Part shown: positions 51,672-61,418 of the stretch, one piece after another | How positions within the stretch are numbered: position 1 is the stretch's first letter | Layout of the letters: each line of letters opens with the position of its first letter | The notes under the pieces: generated by a model | Told to the model about the DNA's origin: nothing | What the model saw: only the letters and a program-made list of their open reading frames with translations | The model's database searches: none | Program-made: the position numbers and the translations under genes | Source of the DNA: Butyrivibrio sp. | GTDB lineage: Bacteria; Bacillota; Clostridia; Lachnospirales; Lachnospiraceae | Assembly (NCBI RefSeq): GCF_015056685.1 | Contig: NZ_SVFW01000005.1 | Location: 71,879 to 135,878 of the forward strand | Length of the DNA stretch: 64,000 nt | Reading direction: 5' to 3'

Positions 51672-52982
51672 TTAGAATGAAATTGTCTCTCCCTCTTGTG
51701 GAAGAATGATCTTTTCAACTTTATCAGACTTAAACTGTTCAGGTCTGAAGCTGTGAAGTGGTATAAGTGTCTTTGGGGCAATCTCATCAACTGTCCTTCT
51801 GAGATAATATGGCTCAGCATGTCCGCCAAGTCCGCATTTTATATAATTAAGTCCAAGAACATCTAAAAGAGCATAGAACTTTTTGAATGAAGGATCATAG
51901 TCACCAAGCGGCGCTCCATCCATATGCAGGTACAAAGAAATGCAATCTTTGAGGTCAAAGAGCTCGTATACATTCTTATAATCCTGCTGAAGAATATATT
52001 TACCTGCATCAGCCATAAGTTCTTTTCTTGTAACAACTTTTCTGCCATTTAATAACGGAGCGTTAAGCTCTCCACCTTCAGGAAGATATACTTCAAAATA
52101 ATCTTCAGGATAAAAGGCTGCCACATAATCGGCCTGGGCTGGTTCAAGAGCAAATGCTCTTCCGCACTCTTTTAATGCTCCGATCATTCTGTGAACTCGT
52201 TCAACATTTCTATTGTAATTATTGATAACGATAAGGCCGCTCTCTTCCTTAGCATGAGCTTTCATATCCTCTAACAAAGTCCACTCACTGTTATCTCTTA
52301 AAGGACCTTCAAGTGAGAGCATATCCACATCGCCAAAGCTTATGGTAACTCCCTCAGTGATCATGTAATCTGCGCCCTTGCACTTTTCTGCAAAAGCTTT
52401 ACTGATCTCAGGATGATATCCGTGATATCTGTAGTCACCTGTATAACATAACTTTCCATCAGTAGTCTCAATAAGAAATCCGCAGGCACCTACAACGTCA
52501 TGATCCACCTGAACACAGGTAACCTTGATATCTCCTACGGTTATAGAAGCATCATAATCAATAGGAAGTACGTTCTCATGCTCTCTAAGCTCAAGTTCTC
52601 CCATAACTCCAAGTTCATGATAAAGAACTGCTGATTCTCTGCTCATATATACAGGAAGTTTACTTGCAAGGCTTCCAAGGCCTCCCATATGGTCGATATG
52701 CATATGAGAAATAATAACAAACACTTCCTTATCAGTTTCTCCATATGCTTTAAGACCAAGCTCATGAGCATCTTTTTCCTCATATATTCCATCAACTCTG
52801 TCAAGGACTCCAAGTCTTACAAGGTCGATTGTTTCCTTGTCTTTTCTGACTTTAACCTTATCATCTATCCTGTCAGCGTGAGCATAACCAAAATCAAAGA
52901 TACAGATTGCCTTGTCAGTCTCTACTGCAACAACTGTACCGCCTATCTCGCGTAATCCACTATAAAATTTCAGATTAGTCAT
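51672..52982 (-). CDS. MBL-fold metallohydrolase, RNase J-like
   Basis: 436 aa. Metal motif HMHIDH (His93, His95, Asp97, His98); His of motif 3 near CVQVDHDVVGACGF, Asp in CYTGDYRYHGYH, and a final His in LIPLHSF. A beta-CASP-like insertion appears as LIVINNYNRNVERV (about 235-250). This matches the RNase J / mRNA 3'-processing style, though it is shorter than RNase J (about 550 aa) and lacks the J C-terminal domain. Role probably in RNA or nucleotide hydrolysis; exact substrate unknown. AAGGAG before ATG. Confidence 0.8.
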   Translation of the reverse strand: MTNLKFYSGLREIGGTVVAVETDKAICIFDFGYAHADRIDDKVKVRKDKETIDLVRLGVLDRVDGIYEEKDAHELGLKAYGETDKEVFVIISHMHIDHMGGLGSLASKLPVYMSRESAVLYHELGVMGELELREHENVLPIDYDASITVGDIKVTCVQVDHDVVGACGFLIETTDGKLCYTGDYRYHGYHPEISKAFAEKCKGADYMITEGVTISFGDVDMLSLEGPLRDNSEWTLLEDMKAHAKEESGLIVINNYNRNVERVHRMIGALKECGRAFALEPAQADYVAAFYPEDYFEVYLPEGGELNAPLLNGRKVVTRKELMADAGKYILQQDYKNVYELFDLKDCISLYLHMDGAPLGDYDPSFKKFYALLDVLGLNYIKCGLGGHAEPYYLRRTVDEIAPKTLIPLHSFRPEQFKSDKVEKIILPQEGETISF

Positions 52983-53426
52983 ACCTCTAACTCCTTAACT
53001 AAAATACATTTCAGGACATTCATGAAGAAAGCCTTTCTTATCCCATGGAAAACAAATATTCTTGAACATAAAGTTCAAGAATATATCAACCATGCCAAAT
53101 TGAATCGACTACGTCGATGAGGCATGGTTGACCCTTGTATCACCTTCTCACGAAGCCCGCAGCAAGTGCGGGTTTCTGTAATTTCATTTAATAAGTCATA
53201 TTCCATCAGATAAGAAAAGCCTCCTACTACAAAGTAGAAGGCCCTGTGATTCTTGTAAACAATTAATGATATACGCCTTGGCTATCGCCAAGGCTACAAG
53301 AATTCGTAAATCGATATGCTCGCTTCGCTCGCATATCTTTTTTACTCATTCTTGTTATGGTCATGAAGTCAAGCTGTGTTACGCAAGCAAGCTTGCTAAC
53401 ACATTTGACTTATGACGCGTATATCA
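52983..53426. other. Gene-free stretch dense in hairpins
   Basis: 444 bp without a credible gene. Perfect or near-perfect stems: 53056-53067/53073-53084 (12 bp), 53086-53096/53121-53131 (11 bp, enclosing TCGAC/GTCGA), 53152-53161/53167-53176, TTCTTGTA/TACAAGAA (53251-53258/53296-53303) enclosing GCCTTGGC/GCCAAGGC, 53314-53320/53332-53338, and 53366-53411 behind the solute-binding protein gene. Only the one at 53314-53338 has a T-run (plus strand). It could be an RNA gene, a chain of terminators, or a relic of repeats. No promoter is obvious. Confidence 0.6.
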
Positions 53427-54749
53427 TTAATACTGTGCGTTAATTGTGCTAAGGATTGTGTCGAACCAAGTCTGAGCATCAGCCTTGTCAAGAACAAGCT
53501 GCTCGAATGCAGGAGAAACGCTGTTTCTGATGTCGTTTGATGCATCAAATGTTGGTGAGTAGAAGAAGTCCTTAGACTGCTCATAGCAAGCTGCTGCGCA
53601 GATGTTCTCTTCCATGTATGCCTTGTACTCAGCTGTCTCATAAGCTGACTGTCTTACTGGAAGGTATCCTGTTGAAACAGCCCACTTAGATGTTGACTCT
53701 GTGCTTGTAAGGAACTTGAGGTACTCCCAAGCTGCAAGCTGCTTGTTTGTATCCTGTGAGAACATAACGATGTTTGTTCCTGCCATGTTAGCTGCGTTTA
53801 CTTTGTTTCCTGGAAGTGGAGCTACACCAAGTTCCCATCCTTCTGCTGTGATGTAAGAAACACCTGCTGAAGAACCAACGTAGCTGGCAATGTTCTGGTT
53901 GCTGATTACGTTTGAGAAATATCCGTCTTCACCAACAAGACGAGCATATCCGTTGTTGTAAAGGTTTGAAAGATACTCAAATGCCTCACGGCCACCGTCT
54001 GTATCGAATAAAGCACCTGTCTCATCAACGAAGCTCTCACCGTTCTGCTTAAGAGTAGCTTCGATAGCACCTGTGCTGTCATCATATCCGATGAAAGCGA
54101 TTCCCTTAGCATCTTTTACGATCTTAGCGTCAGCTTCTACATCAGCCCATGTCTTAGGAGCTTCAATTCCAAGTTCATCAAAGAGTGTCTTGTTGTAGAA
54201 AAGAACGTATGTTGACTTGTTGAAAGGTACAGCGTGTACGAATCCGAATTCTGAGCACTCACCACGGTAAGCTTCTACAATGTCATCCCAGTTGTCGAAA
54301 TCATTTGCAACAAAATCATCAAGGTGAACGATCTTGTCAAGGTAAGGTGTAAGCCAGTTGTTGTAAGCCTGTGTAAGATCTGGAAGTGCATCAGCTGCAG
54401 CACTAGCCTGAAGCTTTGTCTGAAGGTCACTTGCATATCCCTGGTTCACAAGAGTAACAGTGATACCATACTCGTTTGTTGAGTTGAACTCATCTGTAAG
54501 TGCTGTAAGAGTCTCTTCAAGATTACCTGTCATGTAATGCCAGAATGTGATCTCTGTAGGCTCGATAGACTTTGTAGCAGCTGCTTCATCAGCGGCTGTA
54601 GCAGCGTCAGATGCTACCTCTGTAGCTTCTGAAACCTGTGCGTCAGATGTGGTCTCAGATGTCTGTGTGCTGCTCTGTCCGCAGCCAGCAAGCATAGATG
54701 CTGCCATGATAGTAGCAAGAATACTTGCACCTAACTTTTTCATTTTCAT
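53427..54749 (-). CDS. Carbohydrate ABC transporter solute-binding lipoprotein
   Basis: 440 aa from the ATG that follows AGGGAGA by 9 nt; 23 further upstream codons lack support. Lipoprotein signal MLAGC with lipidated Cys23, a Ser/Thr/Ala linker, then a family 1 extracellular binding protein: EITFWHYMTG (start), GYASDLQTKLQASAAADALPD and FNKSTYVLFYNKTLFDELGIEAPKTW are typical. Fourth gene of the importer operon (ATPase, two permeases, binding protein). Sugar unknown; location next to rhamnose genes suggests a rhamnose-containing glycan. Confidence 0.9.
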   Translation of the reverse strand: MKMKKLGASILATIMAASMLAGCGQSSTQTSETTSDAQVSEATEVASDAATAADEAAATKSIEPTEITFWHYMTGNLEETLTALTDEFNSTNEYGITVTLVNQGYASDLQTKLQASAAADALPDLTQAYNNWLTPYLDKIVHLDDFVANDFDNWDDIVEAYRGECSEFGFVHAVPFNKSTYVLFYNKTLFDELGIEAPKTWADVEADAKIVKDAKGIAFIGYDDSTGAIEATLKQNGESFVDETGALFDTDGGREAFEYLSNLYNNGYARLVGEDGYFSNVISNQNIASYVGSSAGVSYITAEGWELGVAPLPGNKVNAANMAGTNIVMFSQDTNKQLAAWEYLKFLTSTESTSKWAVSTGYLPVRQSAYETAEYKAYMEENICAAACYEQSKDFFYSPTFDASNDIRNSVSPAFEQLVLDKADAQTWFDTILSTINAQY

Positions 54750-54880
54750 TTGAAAATTCTCCCTTCTTTGCCCATGCGGGCGCTTAAAATACATATGACA
54801 TCCTGAATCTTTTTTCAAGATGTTATCATCAACGGCTTACGCCATGTTGACCTGACTTAATATATGCCTTAGGTCATGCA

Positions 54881-55720
54881 TTATCCCTTAAGTCCGCTTC
54901 TTGTTACACCTTCAATGATGTACTTTCTAAGGAACAGATAGATAATAATGATAGGCATTACCAAAATACATGAAGCAGCCATTATAAGTTCTGTAGAAGA
55001 GCCTGCCTCTGTCTGGAAACGAACAAGACCATTTGAAAGAACTCTCATCTCCTGTGAGTTAGTAACAAGAAGTGGCCACAGGAATGCGTTCCATGAACTG
55101 ATAATGTTCAGTATCGCAATTGAGAAAATAGCCTGTTTGTTCATAGGTACCATGATTTTTATCATGTATTTAAAATCTGAGCACTTATCAACCTTAGCGG
55201 CAAGATAAAGTGATTCAGGAACCTGCATAAAGAATCTTGTAAGCAGATAAATGTAGAAGGCACTTGAGATCCATGGCACGATCATAGCCTTATAGGAATC
55301 AATCCATTTAAGTTTTATGATTGTCTCGTAGTTTGTGATGATAAGCATCTCACCAGGAATCATAAGCGTTGCCAAAAACAGTGAGAACACTGTTTTCTTT
55401 CCCGGAAAGTTCAATCTTGAAAAAGCAAATGCAGAAAGAACTGTTGTAACCAAAACTCCGGCTGTTGTACAAATTGTAACAATAATTGTATTTACAAGAT
55501 ATCTTGCAAATGGTGCTGCCTCCCAGGCTGACTTATAGTTGAGCCACTGAGGTACTTCCGGGAAAAGTGCAGGTGGAACCTGAACAAGTTCAGCCGGTGT
55601 CTTAAGCGATGAAGATATCATCCAGATGAAAGGAAGTATAGTGAATACTGAACCAGCAACGAGGATCACATACTTTAAAACTTCCGCGATTATATTTACA
55701 ACTTTTCTATTTTTCTTCAT
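54881..55720 (-). CDS. Carbohydrate ABC permease (MalG type)
   Basis: 279 aa with six membrane helices. The EAA loop appears as YLAAKVDKCSDFKYMIKIMVPMNKQA (landmark AAKVDKCSDF), NAFLWPLLVTNS and the C-terminal FLRKYIIEGVTRSGLKG are typical of MalG/YcjP-type permeases (the C-terminal GxxxGAVKG pattern). Starts 10 bp after the MalF-type gene. Confidence 0.92.
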   Translation of the reverse strand: MKKNRKVVNIIAEVLKYVILVAGSVFTILPFIWMISSSLKTPAELVQVPPALFPEVPQWLNYKSAWEAAPFARYLVNTIIVTICTTAGVLVTTVLSAFAFSRLNFPGKKTVFSLFLATLMIPGEMLIITNYETIIKLKWIDSYKAMIVPWISSAFYIYLLTRFFMQVPESLYLAAKVDKCSDFKYMIKIMVPMNKQAIFSIAILNIISSWNAFLWPLLVTNSQEMRVLSNGLVRFQTEAGSSTELIMAASCILVMPIIIIYLFLRKYIIEGVTRSGLKG

Positions 55721-55730
55721 GGCGCCCTCC

Positions 55731-56609
55731 TTAGTTTTTGCCCTTACGTCCGCCAGTTACTCTGAGCTGGATCTGTGTAAGCGCAAGTATTATCAGGAAC
55801 AATACAACACTACCTGCGGCAGCAACGCCATATTTATAGCTGTTGTAGAACTTGTCATAAATGTAGTAAACAATTGTCATTGCGCTGTTAGCTGGACCTG
55901 CCTTGCCCTGGAACAGTGAGAAGACCTCATTGTAAACCTTAAATGCTCCGATCATACCGATAACACTTGAATAAACGATCATAGGTGCAAGTGAAGGAAC
56001 GGTAATCCTTGTAAATACACGAAAACGTGGTGTGGAATCAATTCTTGCTGCTCTGTAAAGGTCTTCAGGAATTGTCTGAAGTCCTGCAAGGAAGATCAAA
56101 ATATTAAATGCCATGCTCTTCCAGATAGCAAAGATAATAAGTGCAGGCATTGCATATTCAGGAAGATTAAGCCACTGGATAGGCTCAATTCCAAAAATGC
56201 TAAGCACATAATTTATAAGACCATAGTTACTGTTAAACATCCATCTCCATACAATACCGATGGCAATTACGCTGGTAACATATGGAAGGAAGTATATAGT
56301 CTGAAATAAAGCCTTAAGCTTTTTGCAACTATTGATAAGAACTGCAAAAAGGAGTGACAAAATAATTGAAGCAGGTACTACGCAGATAACGTAGATTGCT
56401 GTATTCATAAGTGACTTTCCAAAATCAGGATCTGAGAACAGAGCCTGATAGTTCTCAAAGCCGATTGAAGTGTAACCATCATTGATAATGCTGTAGTTAC
56501 CTAAAAAGCTCATAATGATCGCTCTTACCAAAGGATACAGAGTAAAGCAGATCATAATGATTATTGATGGAAGGAGGTAGAGATACCCCTTAAAGCTCTT
56601 TTTGTCCAT
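55731..56609 (-). CDS. Carbohydrate ABC permease (MalF type)
   Basis: 292 aa with six membrane helices. YLYLLPSIIIMICFTLYPLVRAI (landmark LPSIIIMICFTLYP) is the typical N-terminal helix. EAA loop: EDLYRAARIDSTPRFRVFTRITVPSLAP (landmark LYRAARIDST). Starts 20 bp after the ATPase gene and forms the channel with the MalG-type partner. Confidence 0.92.
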   Translation of the reverse strand: MDKKSFKGYLYLLPSIIIMICFTLYPLVRAIIMSFLGNYSIINDGYTSIGFENYQALFSDPDFGKSLMNTAIYVICVVPASIILSLLFAVLINSCKKLKALFQTIYFLPYVTSVIAIGIVWRWMFNSNYGLINYVLSIFGIEPIQWLNLPEYAMPALIIFAIWKSMAFNILIFLAGLQTIPEDLYRAARIDSTPRFRVFTRITVPSLAPMIVYSSVIGMIGAFKVYNEVFSLFQGKAGPANSAMTIVYYIYDKFYNSYKYGVAAAGSVVLFLIILALTQIQLRVTGGRKGKN

Positions 56610-56629
56610 GATAATCTCCCTTCTCCAAA

Positions 56630-57673
56630 TCAGAATCTGCCAAGAAGCATTTCATTGTCATCAAATACAAGAATATGTCCATCACGAACAGATACTCCAA
56701 ACTTATCACCAACTGCTACCTGCATATATGAATGAACAAGTACTCTTACGTTAGTGCTTCCAAGCTTGGTAAAGATGAGAAGGTCACGGCCTGTCATACG
56801 AATGTTGTTTACTTCAAGAGATGCTCCGTTATCATCAACAAAGAATGACTCAGGTCTGATACCCGCCTTGTAATGTCCATCAGCAAGAGATACTCCCTTT
56901 CTGAGAACTATTCCATTTGCAGTTATCACGCCATCCTTAACATCGATCTCAATATTGTTGATCTCAGGCATACCAAGGAAATTAGCTACAAATGAGTTTG
57001 CAGGATTCAGATACATTGTCTGAGGAACCTCATACTGCTGAAGAACACCAGTCTTCATAACAGCGATACGGTCTGAAATACTCATAGCCTCTTCCTGGTC
57101 ATGTGTAACGAAAATAGTTGTGATCTTAACTTCCTGCTGGATACGTCTGATCTCTTCTCTTGTAGCAACACGAAGTTTTGCATCAAGGTTTGATAAAGGT
57201 TCGTCAAGAAGCAGAACCTGAGGCTTTTTAACGAGTGCTCTTGCAATTGCAACTCGCTGCTGCTGTCCGCCTGAAAGCTCGCTTGGACGTCTCTTCATAT
57301 ATTCATCGATCTTTACAACTTTGGCAATTTCAAAGGCTTCCTCACGTGCCTGAGCCTTCTTCATACCTCTGTTGATCAAAGGAAATGTGATATTATCCTC
57401 TACTGTCATATGTGGATACAATGCATAGTTCTGGAACACCAGTCCAATTTCACGATCCTCTGGAGGAATAGATGTAACATCTTTATCACCAAAATAAATT
57501 TTTCCTTCTGTTGGAGTTGTAAGTCCGGAGAGCATGAAAAGAGTTGTTGACTTACCGCAGCCTGATGGTCCAAGAAGACCTACGAGTTCACCATCCTTAA
57601 TACTCAGATTCATGTGATCTACAGCATTAAGGTTGCCATATGTTTTTGTTAAGTTTTCAATTCTAATATCCAT
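56630..57673 (-). CDS. Carbohydrate ABC transporter ATPase (UgpC/MsmX type)
   Basis: 347 aa. Walker A GPSGCGKST, Q-loop LVFQNYALYPH, signature LSGGQQQRVA, Walker B VLLLDEPLSNLD, H-loop VTHDQ, then a C-terminal TOBE/OB region (residues 240-347). ATPases of this class are often shared among sugar importers. Here it leads its own operon, unlike the usual case where one MsmX serves many systems. Weak ribosome site (TAGGTAG). Confidence 0.93.
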   Translation of the reverse strand: MDIRIENLTKTYGNLNAVDHMNLSIKDGELVGLLGPSGCGKSTTLFMLSGLTTPTEGKIYFGDKDVTSIPPEDREIGLVFQNYALYPHMTVEDNITFPLINRGMKKAQAREEAFEIAKVVKIDEYMKRRPSELSGGQQQRVAIARALVKKPQVLLLDEPLSNLDAKLRVATREEIRRIQQEVKITTIFVTHDQEEAMSISDRIAVMKTGVLQQYEVPQTMYLNPANSFVANFLGMPEINNIEIDVKDGVITANGIVLRKGVSLADGHYKAGIRPESFFVDDNGASLEVNNIRMTGRDLLIFTKLGSTNVRVLVHSYMQVAVGDKFGVSVRDGHILVFDDNEMLLGRF

Positions 57674-57788
57674 TTCTACCTACCCTAATTAAACTAAATT
57701 TACAGTGCAGCCTTTCATTATACATTAAAACCCAAAAAAATAAAAACTTTATTAATAAAAAATTAAAAATTTCTTTAATGTCAAATTT

Positions 57789-57817
57789 AAAGCCCACCAG
57801 AAAATCTGATGGGCTTT
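57789..57817 (-). terminator. Terminator of the rhamnose operon
   Basis: AAAGCCCACCAG (57789-57800) with CTGATGGGCTTT (57806-57817), one G-U; T/A-rich tail on the minus strand. 16 bp after the rhaB stop. Confidence 0.75.
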
Positions 57818-57832
57818 GAAAAATTAAGATCA

Positions 57833-59257
57833 TTAGTATTTAATTACGCCAAATGACTGGTATACGCATTTTCTAAACTCTGAAAGATCTGAAAATACGC
57901 CATCTGAAAGCATCTGTGCTCCAATATTACCTATAGCAGTGGCTTCTCCGGGACCGGCACTGACTGTGCGGCCTGTTTCTGCGGCTGTCAGTTCATTAAG
58001 ATAAACAGCATTGGATCCGCCTCCAACTATATTTACGGAGTCAAATTTCTTTCCGGTGATATTTTCTATCTCTTCCGTTGTCTCTTTGTAGCATTTTGCA
58101 AGGCTTCTGTAAATTACCCTTGCTATCTCCCATGGGGTTACAGGAACTTGCATACCGCCTTCACGACAGGCATTTTGAATTTCTTTTACCATAGATTCCG
58201 GATTTAAAAATCTGCCATCATTAGCTGCAACAATAGAATCTATAGTCTCATCTTTTGCCCTGTCACAAAGATTTGCAAAAGAATAATCATCATCCTTATT
58301 CTTTCCGGGATAATCAAATCCTGCTTCAAATTCTTTTTTCACAGACTGGATCATCCAAAGGCCCATGATATTCTTAAGAAATCTGTATCGTTTCTGGTAT
58401 CCGCCTTCATTTGTGAAGTTGGCATTTTTAGCTTCTTTGGAGCAATTTGCCTTTGGAAGCTCGCATCCCATAAGTGACCATGTTCCGGAAGAAATATAAA
58501 GAGTATTTTCCTCAGTGCATGGCACGCTCATAACCGCAGAGCCTGTATCATGGGTAGCAGGAAGAACAACCTTGAGATCAAAGCCTACTTTTTCTGCTAT
58601 TTCTCTCTTTAAAGGTCCCACTACAGTTCCCGGCATGGAGAGTTCTCCAAAAAGTTCATCAGGAAAGCCAAGCTTTTTAATAAGCTCGTGATCCCACTCG
58701 CCTGTTTTTGCATCGAGAAGCTGTGTTGTTGAAGCATTTGTATATTCCTGTTTCCTGACTCCTGTGAGAAGGAAATGGAAATAATCAGGAACCATAAGAA
58801 GGGTCCTTGCTTCTTTTAACTTCTCAGGCTCTTTTGTCTTAAGGGCCATAAGCTGATAGATTGTGTTAAAAATGGCCTTCTGGATTCCTGTTCTCTCGTA
58901 AAGCTCATCTTCGGAAATGATCTTATACACTTCTTCATCCATTCCCGCAGTTCTGTCATCACGGTAAGCAACCAGGTCTCCAATCCTCTTGTCATCCTTA
59001 TCAAGAAGACAAAAATCAACGCCCCAGGTGTCAATTCCCATAGTCACAGGGATCTTACCGATCTCCTTGCACTTTTTCATGCCTTCCAGAATGTCCTCAA
59101 AAAGTTTTTCAGCATTCCAGATCTTGTGACCATCCTTGTCTTCCATGCCATTGTAAAAGCGGTAAACTTCTTCAAGTACTATCCTGCCGTCTTCCATATG
59201 CGCCAGGATATGTCTGCCGGATGACGCTCCTATATCAACTGCTAAATAATATTTCAT
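57833..59257 (-). CDS. rhaB: Rhamnulokinase
   Basis: 474 aa, FGGY-kinase fold. The N-terminal phosphate-binding loop is VDIGASSGRHI (residues 6-16), GIDTWGVDFCLLD is typical of RhaB, GTWSLMGCE and NIVGGGSNAVYLNELTA (ATP site) follow. Phosphorylates L-rhamnulose at C1. Third gene of rhaA-rhaD-rhaB, starting 12 bp after rhaD. Confidence 0.95.
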   Translation of the reverse strand: MKYYLAVDIGASSGRHILAHMEDGRIVLEEVYRFYNGMEDKDGHKIWNAEKLFEDILEGMKKCKEIGKIPVTMGIDTWGVDFCLLDKDDKRIGDLVAYRDDRTAGMDEEVYKIISEDELYERTGIQKAIFNTIYQLMALKTKEPEKLKEARTLLMVPDYFHFLLTGVRKQEYTNASTTQLLDAKTGEWDHELIKKLGFPDELFGELSMPGTVVGPLKREIAEKVGFDLKVVLPATHDTGSAVMSVPCTEENTLYISSGTWSLMGCELPKANCSKEAKNANFTNEGGYQKRYRFLKNIMGLWMIQSVKKEFEAGFDYPGKNKDDDYSFANLCDRAKDETIDSIVAANDGRFLNPESMVKEIQNACREGGMQVPVTPWEIARVIYRSLAKCYKETTEEIENITGKKFDSVNIVGGGSNAVYLNELTAAETGRTVSAGPGEATAIGNIGAQMLSDGVFSDLSEFRKCVYQSFGVIKY

Positions 59258-59269
59258 AGTAAGTCTCCA

Positions 59270-60118
59270 TTAAACTTCGCCGATAATATCGCTCTTTTTT
59301 GTATAAAGACATTCTTCATTTACCTTGATTCCAAACGGTCCGTTGAGGGCTCTGAAATCATCAGGCTCAATTGTCTGTCTCTTTTTATTTGTCATGGACA
59401 TAACCTTAACAAGAACTTCTGCTGCCTTTTCTACTGTGTGCATAAGTCCGAATGCAATGTCAAAATCTGTTCCGCAGGCAAACATTCCGTGGTGAGCCCA
59501 GATAGCTACATCCTGCTTCTTCATGATCTCTGAAGTTGCAACAGCGATTTCTTTTCCGCCAGGAACCATCCACGGTACTACGCCGATTCCATCAGGGAAT
59601 ACTACAGGGCACTCTGTAGCCATTTCCCAGATTTCTCTTGTGAATACTTTTCCATCAAGAGGAAGAACGTATGTAAGAGCAATTGTATTTGCAGGATGGC
59701 AGTGATATACCACTCTGATCTCAGGATTTCTCTTTTTGCACACTTCAAGGTTCATAAGGTGTGAAGGAAGTTCTGAAGTTGGTCTTCCGCCTTCAACAAG
59801 TCCCCATAAGATCTTGTAGTTCTCGCCCTGGTCATCAACTTTGATAATGCAGACATTTGCTGCAGGATCGATCTCTACATTTCTGAAATACTTACCTGAA
59901 CCTGTGACCATGAAATACTCACCGGCCAAATCTTTTACTGTTGTTCCAATTGGTTTCCACTCAGAAGACTCATCAAGTTCCTCTTTTACTGATTCAATCT
60001 CTTCAGGTTTGATCCTGTAGCTCAAATTTCCACCGTTTCTCTCATGCCATCCCTGGTAAAAACCGTCAACGCACATGCGGCAGAATCCCTTTGCAAACTT
60101 AGCATCCAATACTTTCAT
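59270..60118 (-). CDS. rhaD: Rhamnulose-1-phosphate aldolase
   Basis: 282 aa class II aldolase. Zinc ligands in VVYHCHPANTIAL (two His) and WAHHGMFACGTDF (His); ERNGGNLSYR and VTGSGKYFRNV form the phosphate pocket. Splits L-rhamnulose 1-phosphate to DHAP and L-lactaldehyde. Middle gene of the operon, 31 bp after rhaA. Clearly the RhaD rather than FucA group by length (E. coli RhaD 274, FucA 215). Confidence 0.95.
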   Translation of the reverse strand: MKVLDAKFAKGFCRMCVDGFYQGWHERNGGNLSYRIKPEEIESVKEELDESSEWKPIGTTVKDLAGEYFMVTGSGKYFRNVEIDPAANVCIIKVDDQGENYKILWGLVEGGRPTSELPSHLMNLEVCKKRNPEIRVVYHCHPANTIALTYVLPLDGKVFTREIWEMATECPVVFPDGIGVVPWMVPGGKEIAVATSEIMKKQDVAIWAHHGMFACGTDFDIAFGLMHTVEKAAEVLVKVMSMTNKKRQTIEPDDFRALNGPFGIKVNEECLYTKKSDIIGEV

Positions 60119-60149
60119 CTCTAAAAATCTCCTTAATTCAAATATCTAC

Positions 60150-61400
60150 TTATGCTCTCTTTGAAAGAACATTTTTCTCATATTCCATGCAGTCTTCAAA
60201 CCAGTCCTCTTCAAGGGCTACACCGTTCTTCTCACAGTAATAATTCCAAACATCACCAACAGGAAGCATCTTGATCTGCTCTGTAAGTGACATAAGCTCT
60301 GTAAAGTTCTGGGCATTCTGAAGCTCAGTAAACTTCTCCATTGGCTGGAGCTCTGCATACAAAAGAGCCTTCAGGAAGTTTCTCATTCCGTTTGTCCAGG
60401 CGGAAATACGGTTAATACTTGCATCAAAGTAGTCCATACCGATATAGAACCTGTCAGCACCGTTTCTTACGATTTCCTGAGCAAGGTCTCTCGCATCATC
60501 ATTAAAGATAACAACGTGGTCTGAATCCCAGCGAACAGGACGTGATACATGAAGTGCCATCTTATCATAGAAAAGAAGCATTGAGCTGAGCTTGTCAGCT
60601 ACATTCTCTGTAGGGTGGAAGTGTCCTGTATCAATAAGGCACATAACATTGTTTTTAGCAGCATAGTTCATATAGAACTCATGGCTTCCAACTGTGTATG
60701 ACTCTGCTCCGATTCCAAATACCTTTGACTCAACAGCGACTGCAACTTTATTCTTGTCGTAAGGTGTAGCAAGAATTTCATCAAGAGAAGCCTTAAGTCT
60801 TTCTCTTGGAGCCTTTCTGTCACCAGGTACATCCTTCAGTCCATCAGGAATCCAGATATTCATCATGCATACCTGACCAGTTTCAGATGCAAGGTACTCA
60901 GAAATCTTAAGGCAAGCCTGACCGTGTCTGATCCAGAATTTTCTTACGTCCTCATCTGCAGCTGAAAGTGTTCCGTTGTCAGACTTTGGATGGCTGAAAT
61001 ATGTTGGGTTAAAGTCAATTCCAAGTCCTCTTTCCTTAGCAAACTCAGCCCACTTTTTAAAGTGCTTTGGCTCAAGAGCGTCTCTGTCAGCCCACTCTCC
61101 ATCCTCAAAAATAGCATATGAAGCGTGAAGATTGATCTTGTGCTTACCTGGAACAAGACTAAGTGTCTTATCTATATCAGCCATGAGCTCCTCAGGTGTT
61201 GTTGCCTTGTAAGGATAATTACCTGTTGTCTGGATTCCGCCTGTAAGAGGTCCCTTCTGATCAAAACCAATTACATCATCTCCCTGCCAGCAGTGCATTG
61301 AGAGCTTTATTTTTGAAAGCTCACTGATAGCTTTTTCTGTATCAACGCCAATCTTTGAATAGCGCATTTTTGCTTCTTCATATCTTTCTTTAACTGTCAT
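60150..61400 (-). CDS. rhaA: L-rhamnose isomerase
   Basis: 416 aa, normal RhaA length. SMHCWQGDDVIGFD near the N-terminus, TTGNYPYKA, KINLHASYA, FNPTYFSHPK, LIDTGHFHPTEN and DSDHVVIFNDD are RhaA marks carrying the metal-binding Glu/Asp/His. Converts L-rhamnose to L-rhamnulose. First gene of the operon, AGGAGAAGGGGAA before the ATG, divergent from an AraC-family regulator. Confidence 0.97.
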   Translation of the reverse strand: MTVKERYEEAKMRYSKIGVDTEKAISELSKIKLSMHCWQGDDVIGFDQKGPLTGGIQTTGNYPYKATTPEELMADIDKTLSLVPGKHKINLHASYAIFEDGEWADRDALEPKHFKKWAEFAKERGLGIDFNPTYFSHPKSDNGTLSAADEDVRKFWIRHGQACLKISEYLASETGQVCMMNIWIPDGLKDVPGDRKAPRERLKASLDEILATPYDKNKVAVAVESKVFGIGAESYTVGSHEFYMNYAAKNNVMCLIDTGHFHPTENVADKLSSMLLFYDKMALHVSRPVRWDSDHVVIFNDDARDLAQEIVRNGADRFYIGMDYFDASINRISAWTNGMRNFLKALLYAELQPMEKFTELQNAQNFTELMSLTEQIKMLPVGDVWNYYCEKNGVALEEDWFEDCMEYEKNVLSKRA

Positions 61401-61418
61401 TTCCCCTTCTCCTTCTCG

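Noticed and set aside
53314..53346. Terminator of the solute-binding protein gene
   Set aside because: The T-run is on the plus strand, opposite to that gene; no plus-strand gene ends here.
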